Source of the DNA: Malachius bipustulatus
Taxonomy: Eukaryota > Arthropoda > Insecta > Coleoptera > Melyridae
DNA: 64,000 nt
Reading direction: 5' to 3'
Assembly (NCBI GenBank): GCA_910589415.1
Contig: OU342634.1
Coordinates: forward strand, 16,303,144 to 16,367,143
Shown: positions 49,136 to 62,259 of the stretch, one piece after another
How the letters are laid out: each line of letters opens with the position of its first letter
Numbering within the stretch: the stretch's first letter is position 1
Position numbers and translations under genes: made by a program
Notes under the pieces: model-generated
The model's database searches: none
What the model was told of the DNA's origin: nothing
The model's input: the letters and a program-made list of their open reading frames with translations, nothing else

Positions 49136-51005
49136 TTGAGGCCGACATCCGATCTTTTCATGGTGTTAAATTTAACTTCTAAAATTATGGTATATACAGG
49201 AAGAATATCTACAATGAAAAAATGTCAATTGTCAGTTTTACAGCTTGTAAGAAGTTGTCTACCAGATGCAGTAGTTTTCTTTACCAGATGCAGTAGTTTT
49301 CTTTATATTATGCAATGGAATGCGACAAAAATTTGCTGAAGTGCATTATGTGGTAAACAGTCTTTTCATTACTGCAGTAGTTATTCATGCACATCGCAAT
49401 TCGCGACAACTTCACGGTTAAAAGTCTTCATGTTCAGCAATAAAATTATTTAGTATATGTATTTATGTTCCTGTTTACGTAAGCAATATTTTATATGCAA
49501 CGATAACATTAAATGACTAGGCATACCTACTTTTATAATAGACAGAGACTGAAATTATTTTTTGTTTATTTTGTTATAAGTATAAGTTTGAATCGTCGTA
49601 AATAATTTCATTCACAACGTGCTTCTCGAAAACGATTCGAGATGTGTAGTTGATGATTTTTTTTTTATCTCGTCTAAAATGGAGACAAAGTACTTACTTA
49701 CTTATCAAAAATTATCATTCAAGAACATAATATTTATATATTCTTATGTGCACATATCAGAAATATTGAGTAAGAATTGATTATTTTTTAAATTAAACCG
49801 TATTATTAGTAAGCATTGGAACAATTAATCAAAATATCGAATATTAAATTCCATGATAAAATATATTGGGGAATTGTTTTTTCTACATTTTGTGTGATAA
49901 GTATATGGAAAACTGTAGCAAACTTTTGAGATGTGTATTTTTGGAATCTCTGATATAGCCTTTGACATTGACATGTCAGGAAAATATACTCAATATACCC
50001 ATAAAAAAATCGAAAATTCCGTTCAAATATTTTTTTAAGATCAACTAGTTCCAGAGATAGTGTGAATGGATGTTTTTTATATTTTTTCATAAAAGATTAC
50101 CTCGAAAAACACTAGGTGAATATTATGGGTAGGTGCCAGTTTGGGTACTTTGCGTTTGTATCAAATTTCTTCTCGATGCCATCATCCAGATCCGAAAAAT
50201 TCAAATGTGAACGACGTGTCAGACAGACAGACAAATGTTTGATCCTTTAAAGGCTCCTTTAAATAACTACTTTCAAAAAATCTCAAAAAAAATTGTCTCT
50301 GTCGTTATTATGATATTCAATTTTAACAGTAAAGTTTTAAAATTTTAATTACTTATATTTAAAAAAAAATATTATTAAGGATCTACAAATTTAACAAACA
50401 CGGCAGTCAAAAAATACATTGCCACAGCTATGAAACTATAAAATCATCATAAAAGACCTGCTCTTTTACCCTCAAAATAATTGTTTTATACGATTACAGG
50501 TTTTTGTAGTGTTTTAGCCAAGCTCACCCTGTAAATTTTAATGATTAGGATATACAGAATTGAGTGGCAAAAATTCGGCATCATATGGGAGAAATTTCTA
50601 TTTTTGTTAGTATTGGCTATTAAAGCCAAGTCAGCTCCTATCAAAAAACGCTACTGTACCGTAAATTTTTTTTTGTTAAAACGTCTCATAAAGTTGCCTA
50701 TTTGATTTTTTCAAAAAGTGAGTTTCGAAAAGTGCCTAAAAGTGACATTCTTTTACTCCTCAAGGTGATATTAAGTGACAATTAAAAGAAAGTTTTCATT
50801 AAAATTCATGATAGGTACTGTCACTTTGATAATACCTCTATAAAAAAATTCTCTAGAGCTCATAAAGTTTTTGACGATTTAACAAAAAATGTGCGACATA
50901 CGTTGCAAAAGGAGTGTTTAAGCACTTGACGATTGTCAAACTCTGTCTTCGGCCTCGTTTCACAATTTTCTTCATGCCCTTAAAACACTCCCATTTTGTA
51001 ACTTG
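49136..51005. other. Gene-free region
   Basis: No gene seen. A perfect 22-bp tandem duplication lies at 49261-49304 (ACCAGATGCAGTAGTTTTCT..). Confidence 0.5.
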
Positions 51006-51016
51006 TATCACAAATA
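51006..51016. repeat. 11-bp target site duplication, left
   Basis: TATCACAAATA, repeated exactly at 52170-52180 on the other side of the element. Confidence 0.75.
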
Positions 51017-52169
51017 CCCAAATCAAGTTAGCCACGCTTCGGCCAGCTACACTTTCGGCCAGGAAGAGGGACTTCTAATAATTTTCAACAATTTTTATTT
51101 TCGTTATTCACGGCTTTAATTGAAAATATTTGGTTTGTTCACCCAATAAAAATCACCGTAAACTGGAAAAAACCCGTAATTATTGAAACGTCCACCACGC
51201 TTTTGGCCACGACTAAAAAAAAACATTTTTGGTGAAGTTTTGTTAATAAAAGTTCGACTTTTTATAATAATGGCTAGCCACACTTTCGGTCACGAACTTT
51301 ATAAACTGAAAAATTAATTTTTGCTGAAATTCTGATGAGAAAAGTCGGAAATTTTATAATAATGACCAGCCACGCTTTCAGCCATGAACTTTATAAACTG
51401 AAAAATCATTAAATTTTATAATAATGTCCAGCCACACTTTCGGCCACGAACTTTATAAACTGAAAAATTAATTTTTGCTGAAATTCTGATGAGAAAAGTC
51501 GGACATTTTATAATAATGACCAGCCACGCTTTCAGCCATGAACTTTATAAACTGAAAAATCATTAAATTTTATAATAATGTCCAGCCACACTTTCGGCCA
51601 CGAACTTTATAAACTGAAAAATTCATTTTTGCTGAAAATTTTTCTGAAAAAGTCCGAAATTATATAATAATGGCCAGCCACGCTTTCGGCCACGAACTCA
51701 ATGAACTGAGAAAATAGTTTTTGCTGAAAATTTGCTGAAAAAGTCTGACATTTTATAATAATGTCCAGCCACGACACACTTTCGGCCACGAACTTTATAA
51801 ACTGAAAAATTCATTTTTGCTGAAATTTTTTCTGAAAAAGTCCGAAATTATATAATAATGGCCAGCCACGCTTTCGGCCACGAACTCAATGAACTGAGAA
51901 AATAGTTTTTGCTGAAAATTTGCTGAAAAAGTCTGATATTTTATAATAATGGCTCCAGCCACATTTTCGGCCACGCACTTTAAAACTGAAAAATTAATTT
52001 TTGCTGAAATTTTGGTGAAAGAAGTCAGAAATTATATAATAATGGCCAATCACACTTTCGACCACGAACTTTATAAACTGAGAGAATCATTTTTGATGAA
52101 AAAGTCCGAAATTTTGTAATAATGGCCGAAAGCGTGGCTGGCCGAAGCGTATGGCTAACTTGACTTCGG
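51017..52169. mobile_element. Mutator-like element carrying a minisatellite
   Basis: Ends CCCAAATCAAGTTAGCCA and TGGCTAACTTGACTTCGG are TIRs with few mismatches that extend through the CGCTTCGGCC block. The flanking 11-bp duplication TATCACAAATA is perfect. Duplications of 9-11 bp point to the Mutator-like superfamily. No transposase is present: the interior is mostly a tandem repeat. This is inference from ends and duplication length. Confidence 0.7.
51250..52115 (+). repeat. Minisatellite of about 92 bp, roughly ten units
   Basis: Units carry CCAGCCACGCTTTCGGCCAC followed by GAACTTTATAAACTGA. Unit starts are spaced 92, 62, 92, 62, 92, 92, 96, 94 and 91 bp. The 92+62 pair repeats twice and a 188-bp pair repeats twice, which shows higher-order duplication. 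Confidence 0.85.
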
Positions 52170-52180
52170 TATCACAAATA

Positions 52181-53208
52181 GCTATTTTCCGCAAGCGTTC
52201 GTAAATACTCCAATTGCGATAATCTATACATCTCGTACAAAGACTATTACGTTACTTGAAATAATTGTTTCATTATTGCACTAGTACAATAATAGGTTTT
52301 GACATTGTCAAAATGTGACACAATACTGATATTATTGAAGTGAAATTATGGCAATTATAATCACTGAAGAACATAGGTAGATTAACAACTCTAGTTTTGA
52401 AACAAGCGTGTATAGTCCACGCCACTACGCTCGAGGATCCCACTCTCGCTCTTGGCACTAGGTCTGTACGTTATCCTTATGATTAAAGTTGACATTTAAG
52501 TTGGAAAGAAAAAAAATTGTTGTAATTATTGAACTGCGAACTTCTTGCTCATAATATTGGCTGAAAAAGCGTCTTGTCTTCCTTTGTCTGTTTATTTTTA
52601 CGATTTATTTACAATATTTATTATATTCTTGCTGGTAATGTTATTTTTCTTCTTAAAGTTTGAAAAAACTGGAACTTTCCTGTGAACTGCGGCTATAACT
52701 CATCGTTAATCATGTGTGCATAAGGAAAGTTACTTGAAACCAACATTGACTTGTATAAAAATTGAAATTCTCGTACCACCATAAAACATTTGTTAGACGT
52801 TTATAACTAGTGCTTATATCGTTGTCATAAAATATCAAATTTCAGCGTGTAACGTTTTGCTAGCTTCATTATCTACATTATGTATATACCTACCTAATTA
52901 TGATAAAAATATGCTTTTCTGCCTACCTCATTTAAGCCATTTATTGTTTTTTTTAATAGCTTTGTAGAATCTCATAATAGTTTGTATAGGTAATCTACAT
53001 ACTCAGTTTTTACTTGAAATATGCTAAAATAGGAGAATGAGCACTTTTGAGAAGTCTTATTCCTAACTAGGTTAGTCACGTAGGTAGGTAGTAAAAGATA
53101 ATAAAATATTGAAACATGGCATTTTCGTGAATTTTTAATAAGAAAAAATCTTCCGATCGATCTGAATCATATTAGTCTGGATACAAAAACTGTACTGTTT
53201 CATACTTA
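52181..53208. other. Gene-free region
   Basis: No gene seen. TAGGTAGGTA microsatellite-like runs occur near 53080. Confidence 0.5.
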
Positions 53209-53368
53209 TAAAGACTCGTCAGACTGCCATATCAGACATCATGAGAGATACCAACAAGTTCGTATGGAATCCGTGGAATCCGTAAAGACTGATGCTTATA
53301 AGTTTACAATTTTGATTTCGATCAGCACATCTCTCAGGATGTCTTTTATGGCAGACTGACGAGCCTTA
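53209..53368. mobile_element. MITE of 160 bp
   Basis: TAAAGACTCGTCAGACTGCC at the left and GGCAGACTGACGAGCCTTA at the right. TIRs of about 40 bp continue into GACATCATGAGAGAT / ATCTCTCAGGATGTC. Confidence 0.8.
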
Positions 53369-54508
53369 ATATAGACAAAAAGGTGCCACTTAGATCCATG
53401 CTGTTTGTGTCGATCGGAGCGTTTAATTATATTTTTTTGATAACAAAATACCCCAAGGGTATTAGTTCCTTATTAGAAGCATATATAACTTTGTTTGAAT
53501 TGAAACTTGTAGGGAATAATATACCATAATGAATAATAATAATTATAGAAATTTGACAAAGTTGGTCAAGTTTTTCATGTTTGTCACTTTAAGAGCTTTG
53601 TATCGAAGTGTCAAATTTTGACAGTTAATAACTTTCTAATTAAAGACGAAGTTTCTGAATCACTTCATTGATTTAATTACATATTATTATCAGACCACAA
53701 TCAGTAATCATCCATTCTATTCCGGGAGTATGGGAAGGGTTAAACTAACGTATAGCGATAAAGGATTCGTGTCTGAACCAGGCCAATAGAAATTTCTCTC
53801 CGCAATTCTCATAAAAGAAGGAAGGGGAGGAGAGAAGGATGAATTATTATTGTTTAGAAGTTGTACCGTTATTGTTCCTGTTCTAATTAGCAATGTTGTA
53901 GGTATGTTTAGAGTACAGGGTGTTTCAAAGATGTTAGGTACTATTTTATGGTACGTCACATATTTCAGTGTCACCTGTCACCTGTCACCTGAAAGGCCCA
54001 TTTGATTAAGATTTCAAATTTATTTTTGTCTTTTTTATGTCATGAATTTTTTGAGATATTCGGACAAATGTTCTCAAAATTTTATCGCCCTCCTCCTCTC
54101 TTATCTGTACGAATTTTTTTTAAACTTTTAATTATTATAAATTCTGAAAGATAATAATTATAGGGAGCGGACTCCAGTTCGCATTTGTCGTTTTTGTTTA
54201 TTGTTTCATGATTACCTAGTAAACATTTTTATGGTGTTATTAGGACAGTTTAACGATCCGTTGCAGTTTTAAAAAATCGATTACTGTAAATAGAATGTTT
54301 GCGTCAGAAAATGGCATCAAAAATACCTACAATCAAGCGATTTATCAAAATAAAAAAACCTTCTTGCGCATCAATCGCAGAAATAGTGTATTTTTATGCG
54401 ATTCAATAATAAATATTTTCTTCCTATTTTGTTTTTATAATGAATATAATGAAAAAATAATCCGATTTTTTTTTGGGAAAACCACCTACCTACCAAAAAA
54501 AAAGAATG
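53369..54508. other. Gene-free region
   Basis: No gene seen. A short CACCTGTCA duplication lies at about 53971-53990. Confidence 0.5.
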
Positions 54509-54583
54509 ATCCTCTCGTGGTTTCGAACCCGCACCAATAGTTTACTACGCAAGGGTGTAATGAACTGAGCCACAGTGCGTTTC
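54509..54583 (-). repeat. tRNA-derived repeat (SINE head or tRNA relic)
   Basis: On the minus strand TGGCTCAGTTC fits a pol III A box and GGTTCGAAACC is a perfect B box at tRNA-like spacing. The acceptor and anticodon stems do not pair, so this is not a working tRNA. It is more likely the head of a SINE or a tRNA pseudogene. Confidence 0.55.
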
Positions 54584-55499
54584 AAATTTGTAGGGCTGAT
54601 CGCGTAGGTATATGCAGTACGTCAGGTTCCTACACCTACACATTTTATTTTTTAAACTAGTAATATCTTAGTTATTAAAAAACCAATTTGAATACTTTTT
54701 TCACCTGCATGTAGGTGATTTAATTGTCGTTGCGATTGCTTTTCTAATTTTCAGAACCATTCATAATTGAATGTGAAAAAAAATAAAAAAGAAATTGCGA
54801 ACCATTTCATCAATGTAATAATTTTATATAAGTGTAAGCTAATTTTGCACAAGCGAAAAACTTTTTTATTTTTCGTTTAAAGTGCTACATTAATCGAGAC
54901 GAATTGAAGCTAAGACATCAAATTATATGTTAAAGCAAAAAAAAATGGAAAATTTCGGTTCAACTTGATCAAAAATGGACTCATAAACGGTTATAGAATT
55001 TACACATTTTCACCCTTTTCCTACCCACGACACTGGCTTAGTAATGGAAAATATGCTAATTTTATTGCATTAACTCAAATTTCCAATAATTTTCTTCAAA
55101 TCCTGTTAATTTGATTTCAAAGTTTTTTTGCCATCTTGCTCATACGGGGGCTCAAAAAATTGGAAATTTTCCGAAAATTCAAATGGCTGCCATTTTGAAA
55201 CGGCTCGGCAGATTTTGCTCAAGTGCAATACCAGACCACTCCTTGTGGATATCTTACTCCCACAAAAATTTCAGCCTCCTAGATTCAAAACTGCGACCTG
55301 AAATGAGATGACAAAAACCGGATATCTGGAACTTTGAAGGGACACCCTGTAGAAGTGATGGGACTTTTGGAAATTTTTTCAACGAAAATCTAACGTCATT
55401 CCAAAGATTTGCAAGAATCCAAAATTTCGTTCACTAATCTTGAAAGATAAAGCCACAGGAGCGTTTTTAAAATCGAAATTTCGCGATTTTGGAGAAATA
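54584..55499. other. Gene-free region
   Basis: No gene seen. ACACCCTGTAG near 55340 may be the end of another, incomplete ACAGGGTG-type element. Confidence 0.45.
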
Positions 55500-56695
55500 T
55501 ATACAGGGTGTCCCAATATTCCATGGACATGGAGCAACCACAGATTACTGAGGTAAAAAAAAGTCGCTCGGACCAAACTTATCTCTATACCAAAGTGCTT
55601 CGTTTGTCCGTTAGAGGACTTCAAAGTCTTTTGAAAATTTTAGTTTTCTTGAAATAGCTCAAAGTCGGCTCATTCCAATTCGATGAAATTTGGTAGGTAA
55701 ATTTCTTATTAAAAGTACTAATTTCTGATGTACATGATAATTTGACGAAAACCCGGGAAGGGGTGAAACTACCCCTACCCTCCACTAAAATCGATCGTAA
55801 TTGTTGATAGGGTAGCAGGAACGCTGTTCATGTTTTTTTGTTTGAAAGATACATCGTTTTAGCCCATTTTTGGTCTCTTACAAAAATCTGTATCTCTCCG
55901 AGGTGCTATGTGATAAAATAAATTAGTCGATAATAACAAAAATTTTATTTCATTCTTTTAATTTGAAATCAAATTTTCAATTGTCAGGTGATTATTTGAT
56001 CTAATCTCATAAAAGATGCTCGATGTGGGCGCCGGTTTGAACCCTAGAAAGTTCCATCCTGCGCAAAAAAATGATTTTAACTTTTCTTGGAACCTCGTCG
56101 TTTTCCAAACTGTTTACTGCGTTTGAAAAAAACCGTTTGCAAATACCTGAAAAAAAACCGAACCATACTAAACATCTTTTATGAGATGAGATCAAACAAT
56201 CACCTGACAATTGGAAATTTGATTTCAAATTAAAAGAATGAAATAAAATTTTGGTTAGGTATCATCGACTAATTTATTTTATCACATAGCACCTCGGAGA
56301 GATACAAATTTTTGTAGGAGACCAAAAATGGGCTAAAACGATGTATCTTTCAAACAAAAAAACATGAACAGCGTTCCTGCTACCGTATCAACAATTACGA
56401 TCGATTTTAATGGAGGGTAGGGGTAGTTTCACCCCTTCCCGGGTTTTCGTCAAATTATCATTTACATCAGAAATTAGTACTTTTAATAAGAAATTTACCT
56501 ACTAAATTTCATCGAATTTGAATCCGCCGACTTTGAGCTATTTCAAAAAAACTAAAATTTTCAAAAGACTTTGAAGCCCTCTAACGGACAAACGAAGCAT
56601 TTTGGTATAGAGATAAGTTTGGTCCGAGCGACTTTTTTTTACCTCAGTAATCTGTGGTTGCTCCATGTCCATGGAATATTGGGACACCCTGTATA
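55500..56695. mobile_element. Foldback element with arms of about 500 bp
   Basis: ATACAGGGTGTCCCAATATT at the left and AATATTGGGACACCCTGTAT at the right are exact. The arms remain highly similar inward to about 56013 and 56170, leaving a loop of about 150 bp. Frames at 55379-55624 and 56538-56729 are mirror images of each other and not genes. Any transcript crossing it would fold into a long double-stranded RNA. Confidence 0.9.
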
Positions 56696-56797
56696 CATTT
56701 ATATAGGCAGGTGAATTTTGGAAAACCACTTTTTCGTGATCTGGGGGTCATGATCGGTGGACATTTGATGAGTTTGGGTGATTTTTGGAAAGTGATG

Positions 56798-56836
56798 TCG
56801 TCCTCAATAGTGTATTTTTTTGTTAGAAAATACACT
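56798..56836. repeat. Small recurring hairpin, copy 1
   Basis: GTCGTCCTCAATAGTGTATT is followed by its inverted tail AAAATACACTA. Further copies lie at about 57748-57792 and, inverted, at 58174-58221. Confidence 0.65.
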
Positions 56837-57389
56837 AATATAAAAATAATCAGGGTAAATAATATGTAATATGTAAGTTTTGTTGCGATGTATAAGTAAT
56901 ATTATATAAATCAAAGCTTGAGTTGGACTTTTAAATGTTCCTGACCTTTTAAAAATTATTAATAAGTAGGACTGAATGATGGTGATTTTCATTAATAAAA
57001 TTGAAATGGGAGTTTTATTTATTTGTTGATACTAAGTAGTTCAAATTTACAAACGTCGACCTTTTTACAACAAGACTAGGATATGTCAAATATTAGATAA
57101 AATTAAAATAGCCTCTAGTTTAATAGCTATTGTTGGCTACCATAGAGAAGTTTATGATTGTGTGTACTAGTTAGAATAATTATTGTTTCAGAAAAGCTAT
57201 AAGGAAGTTACGTGTTACGTTACAACCAATAATAAGTTATTGTATAACTGTTGTTAATAATATTTGCCGACAAAAATTCATCAACAAGTGAAAATAACAA
57301 TGTGTGTTAAAAACGTTCACGTCCCTTCCGTTCCCGTACGTAATGGCATATCTAACAAAAAAATAAAAATTTAATTAAATAAATGAGCT

Positions 57390-58583
57390 ATACACCGTGT
57401 TTTATATTAAGTCGGCACTATTGCTAACTTCGTTATTATTTAACCTAGAAAGTCGGTTAAATTAGCAAACTAGTAGTATTTTTGCCGCTGAATAAAATAG
57501 CGAAAGCAGAAAAACAATTGAACATCGCGTTTTCGAGATATTTTAAAAGATGTAATTTTTTTAATGGAACACCCTGTATATTTTTAGATGGATCGATTGC
57601 AAATTTTTTTTTAAAGGGAAAAGTCTTTATACACTATGATCCTAAAATAATAAATTCATTAATTATTCATTATTTTATTACTCCCAAAGTAGGCTGCGAC
57701 AATTATTGTAATTTAGTGTACCTACGTAATGTAAGGTAAAAAAATTATGTCGTCCTCAATAGTGTATTTTTCAATAAAAAAATACACTAAAAATAAAAGT
57801 TGTTACCTTGAAAAGGATTTAATTTTACATAAACAAATAACAGAACTTGTTTGTGTGTAAAATTTTATTATTTTAGGATCATAGTGCATAGAGACTTTTT
57901 CCTTTAAAAAAAATTTGCAACCGATCCATCTAAAAATATACAGGGTGTTCCGTAAAAAATATCATTTTTTTTAAATATATTGAAAACGCGATGTTCAATT
58001 GTTTTCCTGTTTTCATCGTTTTATTCAGGAGAAAAAATACTACTAGTTTGCTAATTTAACCGACTTTCTAGCTCAAATAATAACGAAGTTAGCAATAGTG
58101 CCGACTTAATTTAAAACACAGACAACTTCTGTTATTTGTTTATTTAGAATTAAATCCTTTTCAATATAACAACTCCTTTTTTTGTGTATTTTTTTATTGA
58201 ATAATACACTATTGAGAACGATATATTTTTTTACCTTACATTACGTAGGTAGGTACACTAAATTACATTAATTGTCGAAGTCTACTTTGGGAGTAATGAA
58301 ATAATGAATAATTAATGAATTTATTATTTTAGGATCATAGTGCATAAAGACTTTTTCCTTAAAAAAAAATTTGCAACCGATCCATCCAAAAATATATAGG
58401 GTGTTCCATTAAAAAAGTTACATTTTTTTAAATATCTCTAAATCGCGATGTTCAATTGTTTTTTGTTTTCGCCATTTTATTCAGGAGAAAAAATACTACT
58501 AGTTTGCTAATTTAACCGACTTTCTAGGTTAAATAATAACGAAGTTAGCAATAGTGCCGACTTAATATAAAACACGGTGTATA
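57390..58583. mobile_element. Compound foldback with three arms
   Basis: ATACACCGTGTTTTATATTA at the left and TAATATAAAACACGGTGTAT at the right form the ends. A third copy of the right arm lies internally (about 57858-58126), in direct orientation to the right arm. Each arm also holds a CACCCTGTAT / ATACAGGGTG site. The structure suggests a foldback whose one arm was duplicated, or a tandem insertion. Confidence 0.75.
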
Positions 58584-61500
58584 CGTTGTCTAGGTTTACT
58601 TATACGTATTTTTATAGCGCCCTTAATTAAGTGGCGTAAGTGTAACTCAACCAGTATAACATTCGAATTTCATATGGTTTAAAAGAGTATCTGTAAGACA
58701 TATTTAAAAAAAATTCATTGCGGATAACTCACATTTTTTCATGAAAACAAAAAATGTAAAAAAATAGTTTAGTTTGTAAAATAGTTGCTCCAATAATTCC
58801 ATTTTTTGTATTCTGCAGTTTTATATTTTTTTTTGTCCTGTAAAATACATATTGAAAATACTAGTTGCGCCACCATGTTTCGACCGTTGTCACTTTAACA
58901 AGGTCTGTATATTAAAAGTGAATACATCTTAAAAGCGGATTCATAATAATATGTAAAATTGACCATTAGGAGCAATAAAAAATACTTGCTATGACGGAAA
59001 AAAAGAGTTATAGGGTAACAATAATTTACAAACCCTTAAAAAATAATAAGAATTATTATGTACTTGAAAAGTGGGGAAAAATTCTATGATAGGTACTTTT
59101 TTATGTAGAAACTTTTTCAGGCTCTATATGTAAGTATTACGAAGCTAAGGCGTTTAGATTGGGTATTTTTGAAAGCTAACAAGAAGCTTGATAAGAATTG
59201 TTGAACCACTTCAGCTCAATAATTGAAAGGTAGCAAACACAGTCTGGCCTAGTTTTATGAAAGGTAAACAATCTATCAAGTATACCACCTACATTGATAT
59301 GCCTATCTAACATGAACGCAGTTTTATAATTATGGATGTATGTTATGCAGGAGAAAAAAACTGTTGAAAGAAGTTATATAAATGGAACTCTTTTATTAAT
59401 AAATAAATTGTTATAACATTTTAATTTTAACGTTTAGTTAATGAATTGTGATCTTTTTAGTAATTAATCATAAATCCAGCACTAATATGAACTGAAACTT
59501 AGAGGATCCTCGACTGAAACTAATTTTAATAATCCTTTTACTCCACGAGAAATTGAAATGATAACAGGCATATTATTGCAAATGGTGATATTGCACTTGT
59601 CTGTCATGTATGTATACAAGTAGAAAATGAAAATTATAAATGTTGTTTATGACGTATAGGTGAAACTATTGAGTACCCTGAGGTTATGGGCCCAGACTCC
59701 CAAACCCCTGTATAAGTCTCTTGGTAATTTCAAAAGTTTTAAAATTCTTTTATGTCTTCAAAAATTTGTCTTCATGACGTATGTTTTTAATTCAGGAGTA
59801 CCTAATGAAGTTAATAAAACAAGTATTTAATAATTTTCAATAAAAAATTAAAAAAAAACTGATCAAGACTGTTTAATGTCGGGAACTACTACATAATTAT
59901 TGTCAGTGCCTATGTAAAAAATTTAATAGGTATGTAAAAATTCAATTGTTATAAGTACCCTATAACAATTTTCCTCTAAATACTTGTTCTCTAATAAAAA
60001 AGATAAAAAAAATCACCATTTCTCATTATTATTTAACACAGTTGGAAGGGGTTTAAATATTAATATCATGAAGACCAAGAAACATTTCAGAGGTTTCACT
60101 ACTTATAAGTACACTGAATATAAATAGATATTAAATAATGATAATTACACTTATAACGTGAGCCAGTTGATGGAATTGGTAGCTCCTTAATTAGGAACAA
60201 TTTGAATGTCGTTGAACATGTTTATACAATTTTTTTATCTAATACAATATGTAATATATTGCGTTGTCGTTGTTTGTTGAATTTTGGAACTACTTCGCTA
60301 ATCTGATAAAAATTCCGACAAATATTTGATCAGACTTATAAACACACATAACAAAGTCAATTTATGTGTTCCAAAATATGTTGTGGTAATGAAAAAAATA
60401 ATACTTATGAAGATATTTAATTCGTCAGATTCGTATTATTGCGTAACTTGTTTTCAATCGATAACTTTTTGCATTATCAATTTTTAAATAGAGATTCTAA
60501 GAAAATAACAACAAACAAATATAATGAAGGTAATCCCTATTTACTTTTTTGCGCTATGTTTTGTAACGATTCGTTATTTTTAAGGTTGGTAACTAAAACA
60601 AGGGATTGGGTATTGGGAAAACAAGGGATTGACCTTGATTAATGCGGAGAATCCTTTGAAGAACGTTTTATTGATTGTTTATTTATTATTTCCATGAAGA
60701 TACTTAAAATTTGAAAATGCGAAGATCATGTACCTATATTGATGCTATAATAATTACGAATTATCAACTTTATTAAGGTATGAAAGACATCAAGTTCGTA
60801 TAATAAATATTTCAGAACTCAGACATAATGTAATATTCGATAATTAAGCGCATACCTTACTCCTCCTGGAGTTATACCTACTTAATAAGATTAATCTTTA
60901 GTCAGTGGAGGATGGAGCCTGGGAACAATAATTATGTCTGTGGAACTCAAAATTTAATCAACTTATGTTTAAATCATGTGAAATGGGAAGACTTATAATT
61001 CAGTATTTCTTTTAACCTTAAGCGCTTTATTTATATTCAAAGTATCACACTACTTTCTTTTTAAAATATTAGGTACCTATAATAATAATAATTAACGTTT
61101 TTGTCGTGAAATAGATATTTGTACAGAAAGAAAGTTTCAATTATTATTTATGGGTAAAATAATCCTCCCTCATTTTATGGGGTAAAAATCGAAAAAATTG
61201 GCTTAGGGGAATTTTAATGATCCAAAATTTAGTAGGTATAGGTAACTACTTAGGTAGCTATTTACCTTGAGAAAGTATTTTTTTCTTAATACATACCTTT
61301 TTTTCAGTTTTCGATATACATGCTGAGAATGTTGAAAAATGCCCACCCCCACGTCCTCCTATTTTGAAATTAGGGAAACTGAAAGTTACTGTTTTTTTGT
61401 CTTCTTCCGAAGAGTAGATATAGAAAATGGGAAAGAGCTGTTTTGATTGGAAAAAAGGTACTTCGATTATTGTTGAAAAATGCCAATCCCCAACTTTCTC

Positions 61501-62259
61501 CCCCATTGCTTGAGAGGAGAGAAGAAAAAAATTCCCAAAGTTAGTTTGTTAGCAGGAAACTTTGATAAATAAAGTCGTTCTGATTTTTTCATTTTTTTTT
61601 TGTCATACGCTGGCGTGTAAGGTTTTTATATTGACTTTTTTTTCTTGAGATCTCTAAAACAATTTTGTTCGCGTACTTTTTTTTGAAACATGAATATCTC
61701 CTTCCGAAGATATGGAAATTATTTTTAATGTAAGATTTTTAAATTCCAAGTATTTTCAGTTTCAGAGATCGTTTGAAAATGTTAATTCTTATCTCTGTTT
61801 TATTTTGAAACTGTATGAAAGTAAAAGGTTACCGAGAGTTTTGATAACTGTTAATAACATTTTTGCAATCCCTTTCATGTAAAGAATCACTAAATTTCCA
61901 CATACCTTTTCTAGAAACGACCCCAGAAATCTGCCCGTTAACTTAATGAGCCTTCATAATACTGGCTGTTGGTGTCTTGTCCTATACTTTCCACAAAAAT
62001 TCAAGCAGTTATATTTTTTCTTTAAAAATAACAGAAAATTCAATTTTTTCGAATTTTTGGTAGCTACCTGCTCAGGAATACGTCAAGAATTACCATTCCG
62101 ACTATTATTTTCAAAATTAATGATGCTATTAAATTTTTTACTTGTTTGAAATTTGCCTATTTTCCAGATTACGCTCTAAAATTATTTTCTTGAGATGAAT
62201 AATTATAGATAGATAGATAGATAGATAAAAAAAAACGAATTGAGGAAAGGTGTTATTAA
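58584..62259. other. Gene-free AT-rich region
   Basis: No gene recognised. About 61331 and 61471 start diverged direct repeats (GTTGAAAAATGCC). About 61857-61965 is a truncated relative of the MITE at 25949-26169. A GATA microsatellite lies at about 62205-62227. Confidence 0.5.

Noticed and set aside
51250..52115. CRISPR-like array
   Set aside because: Units are 62-96 bp and continuous with no unique spacers; the context is eukaryotic and the array sits inside a TIR element.
54509..54583. Functional tRNA gene
   Set aside because: A and B boxes are good but the acceptor and anticodon stems do not pair.
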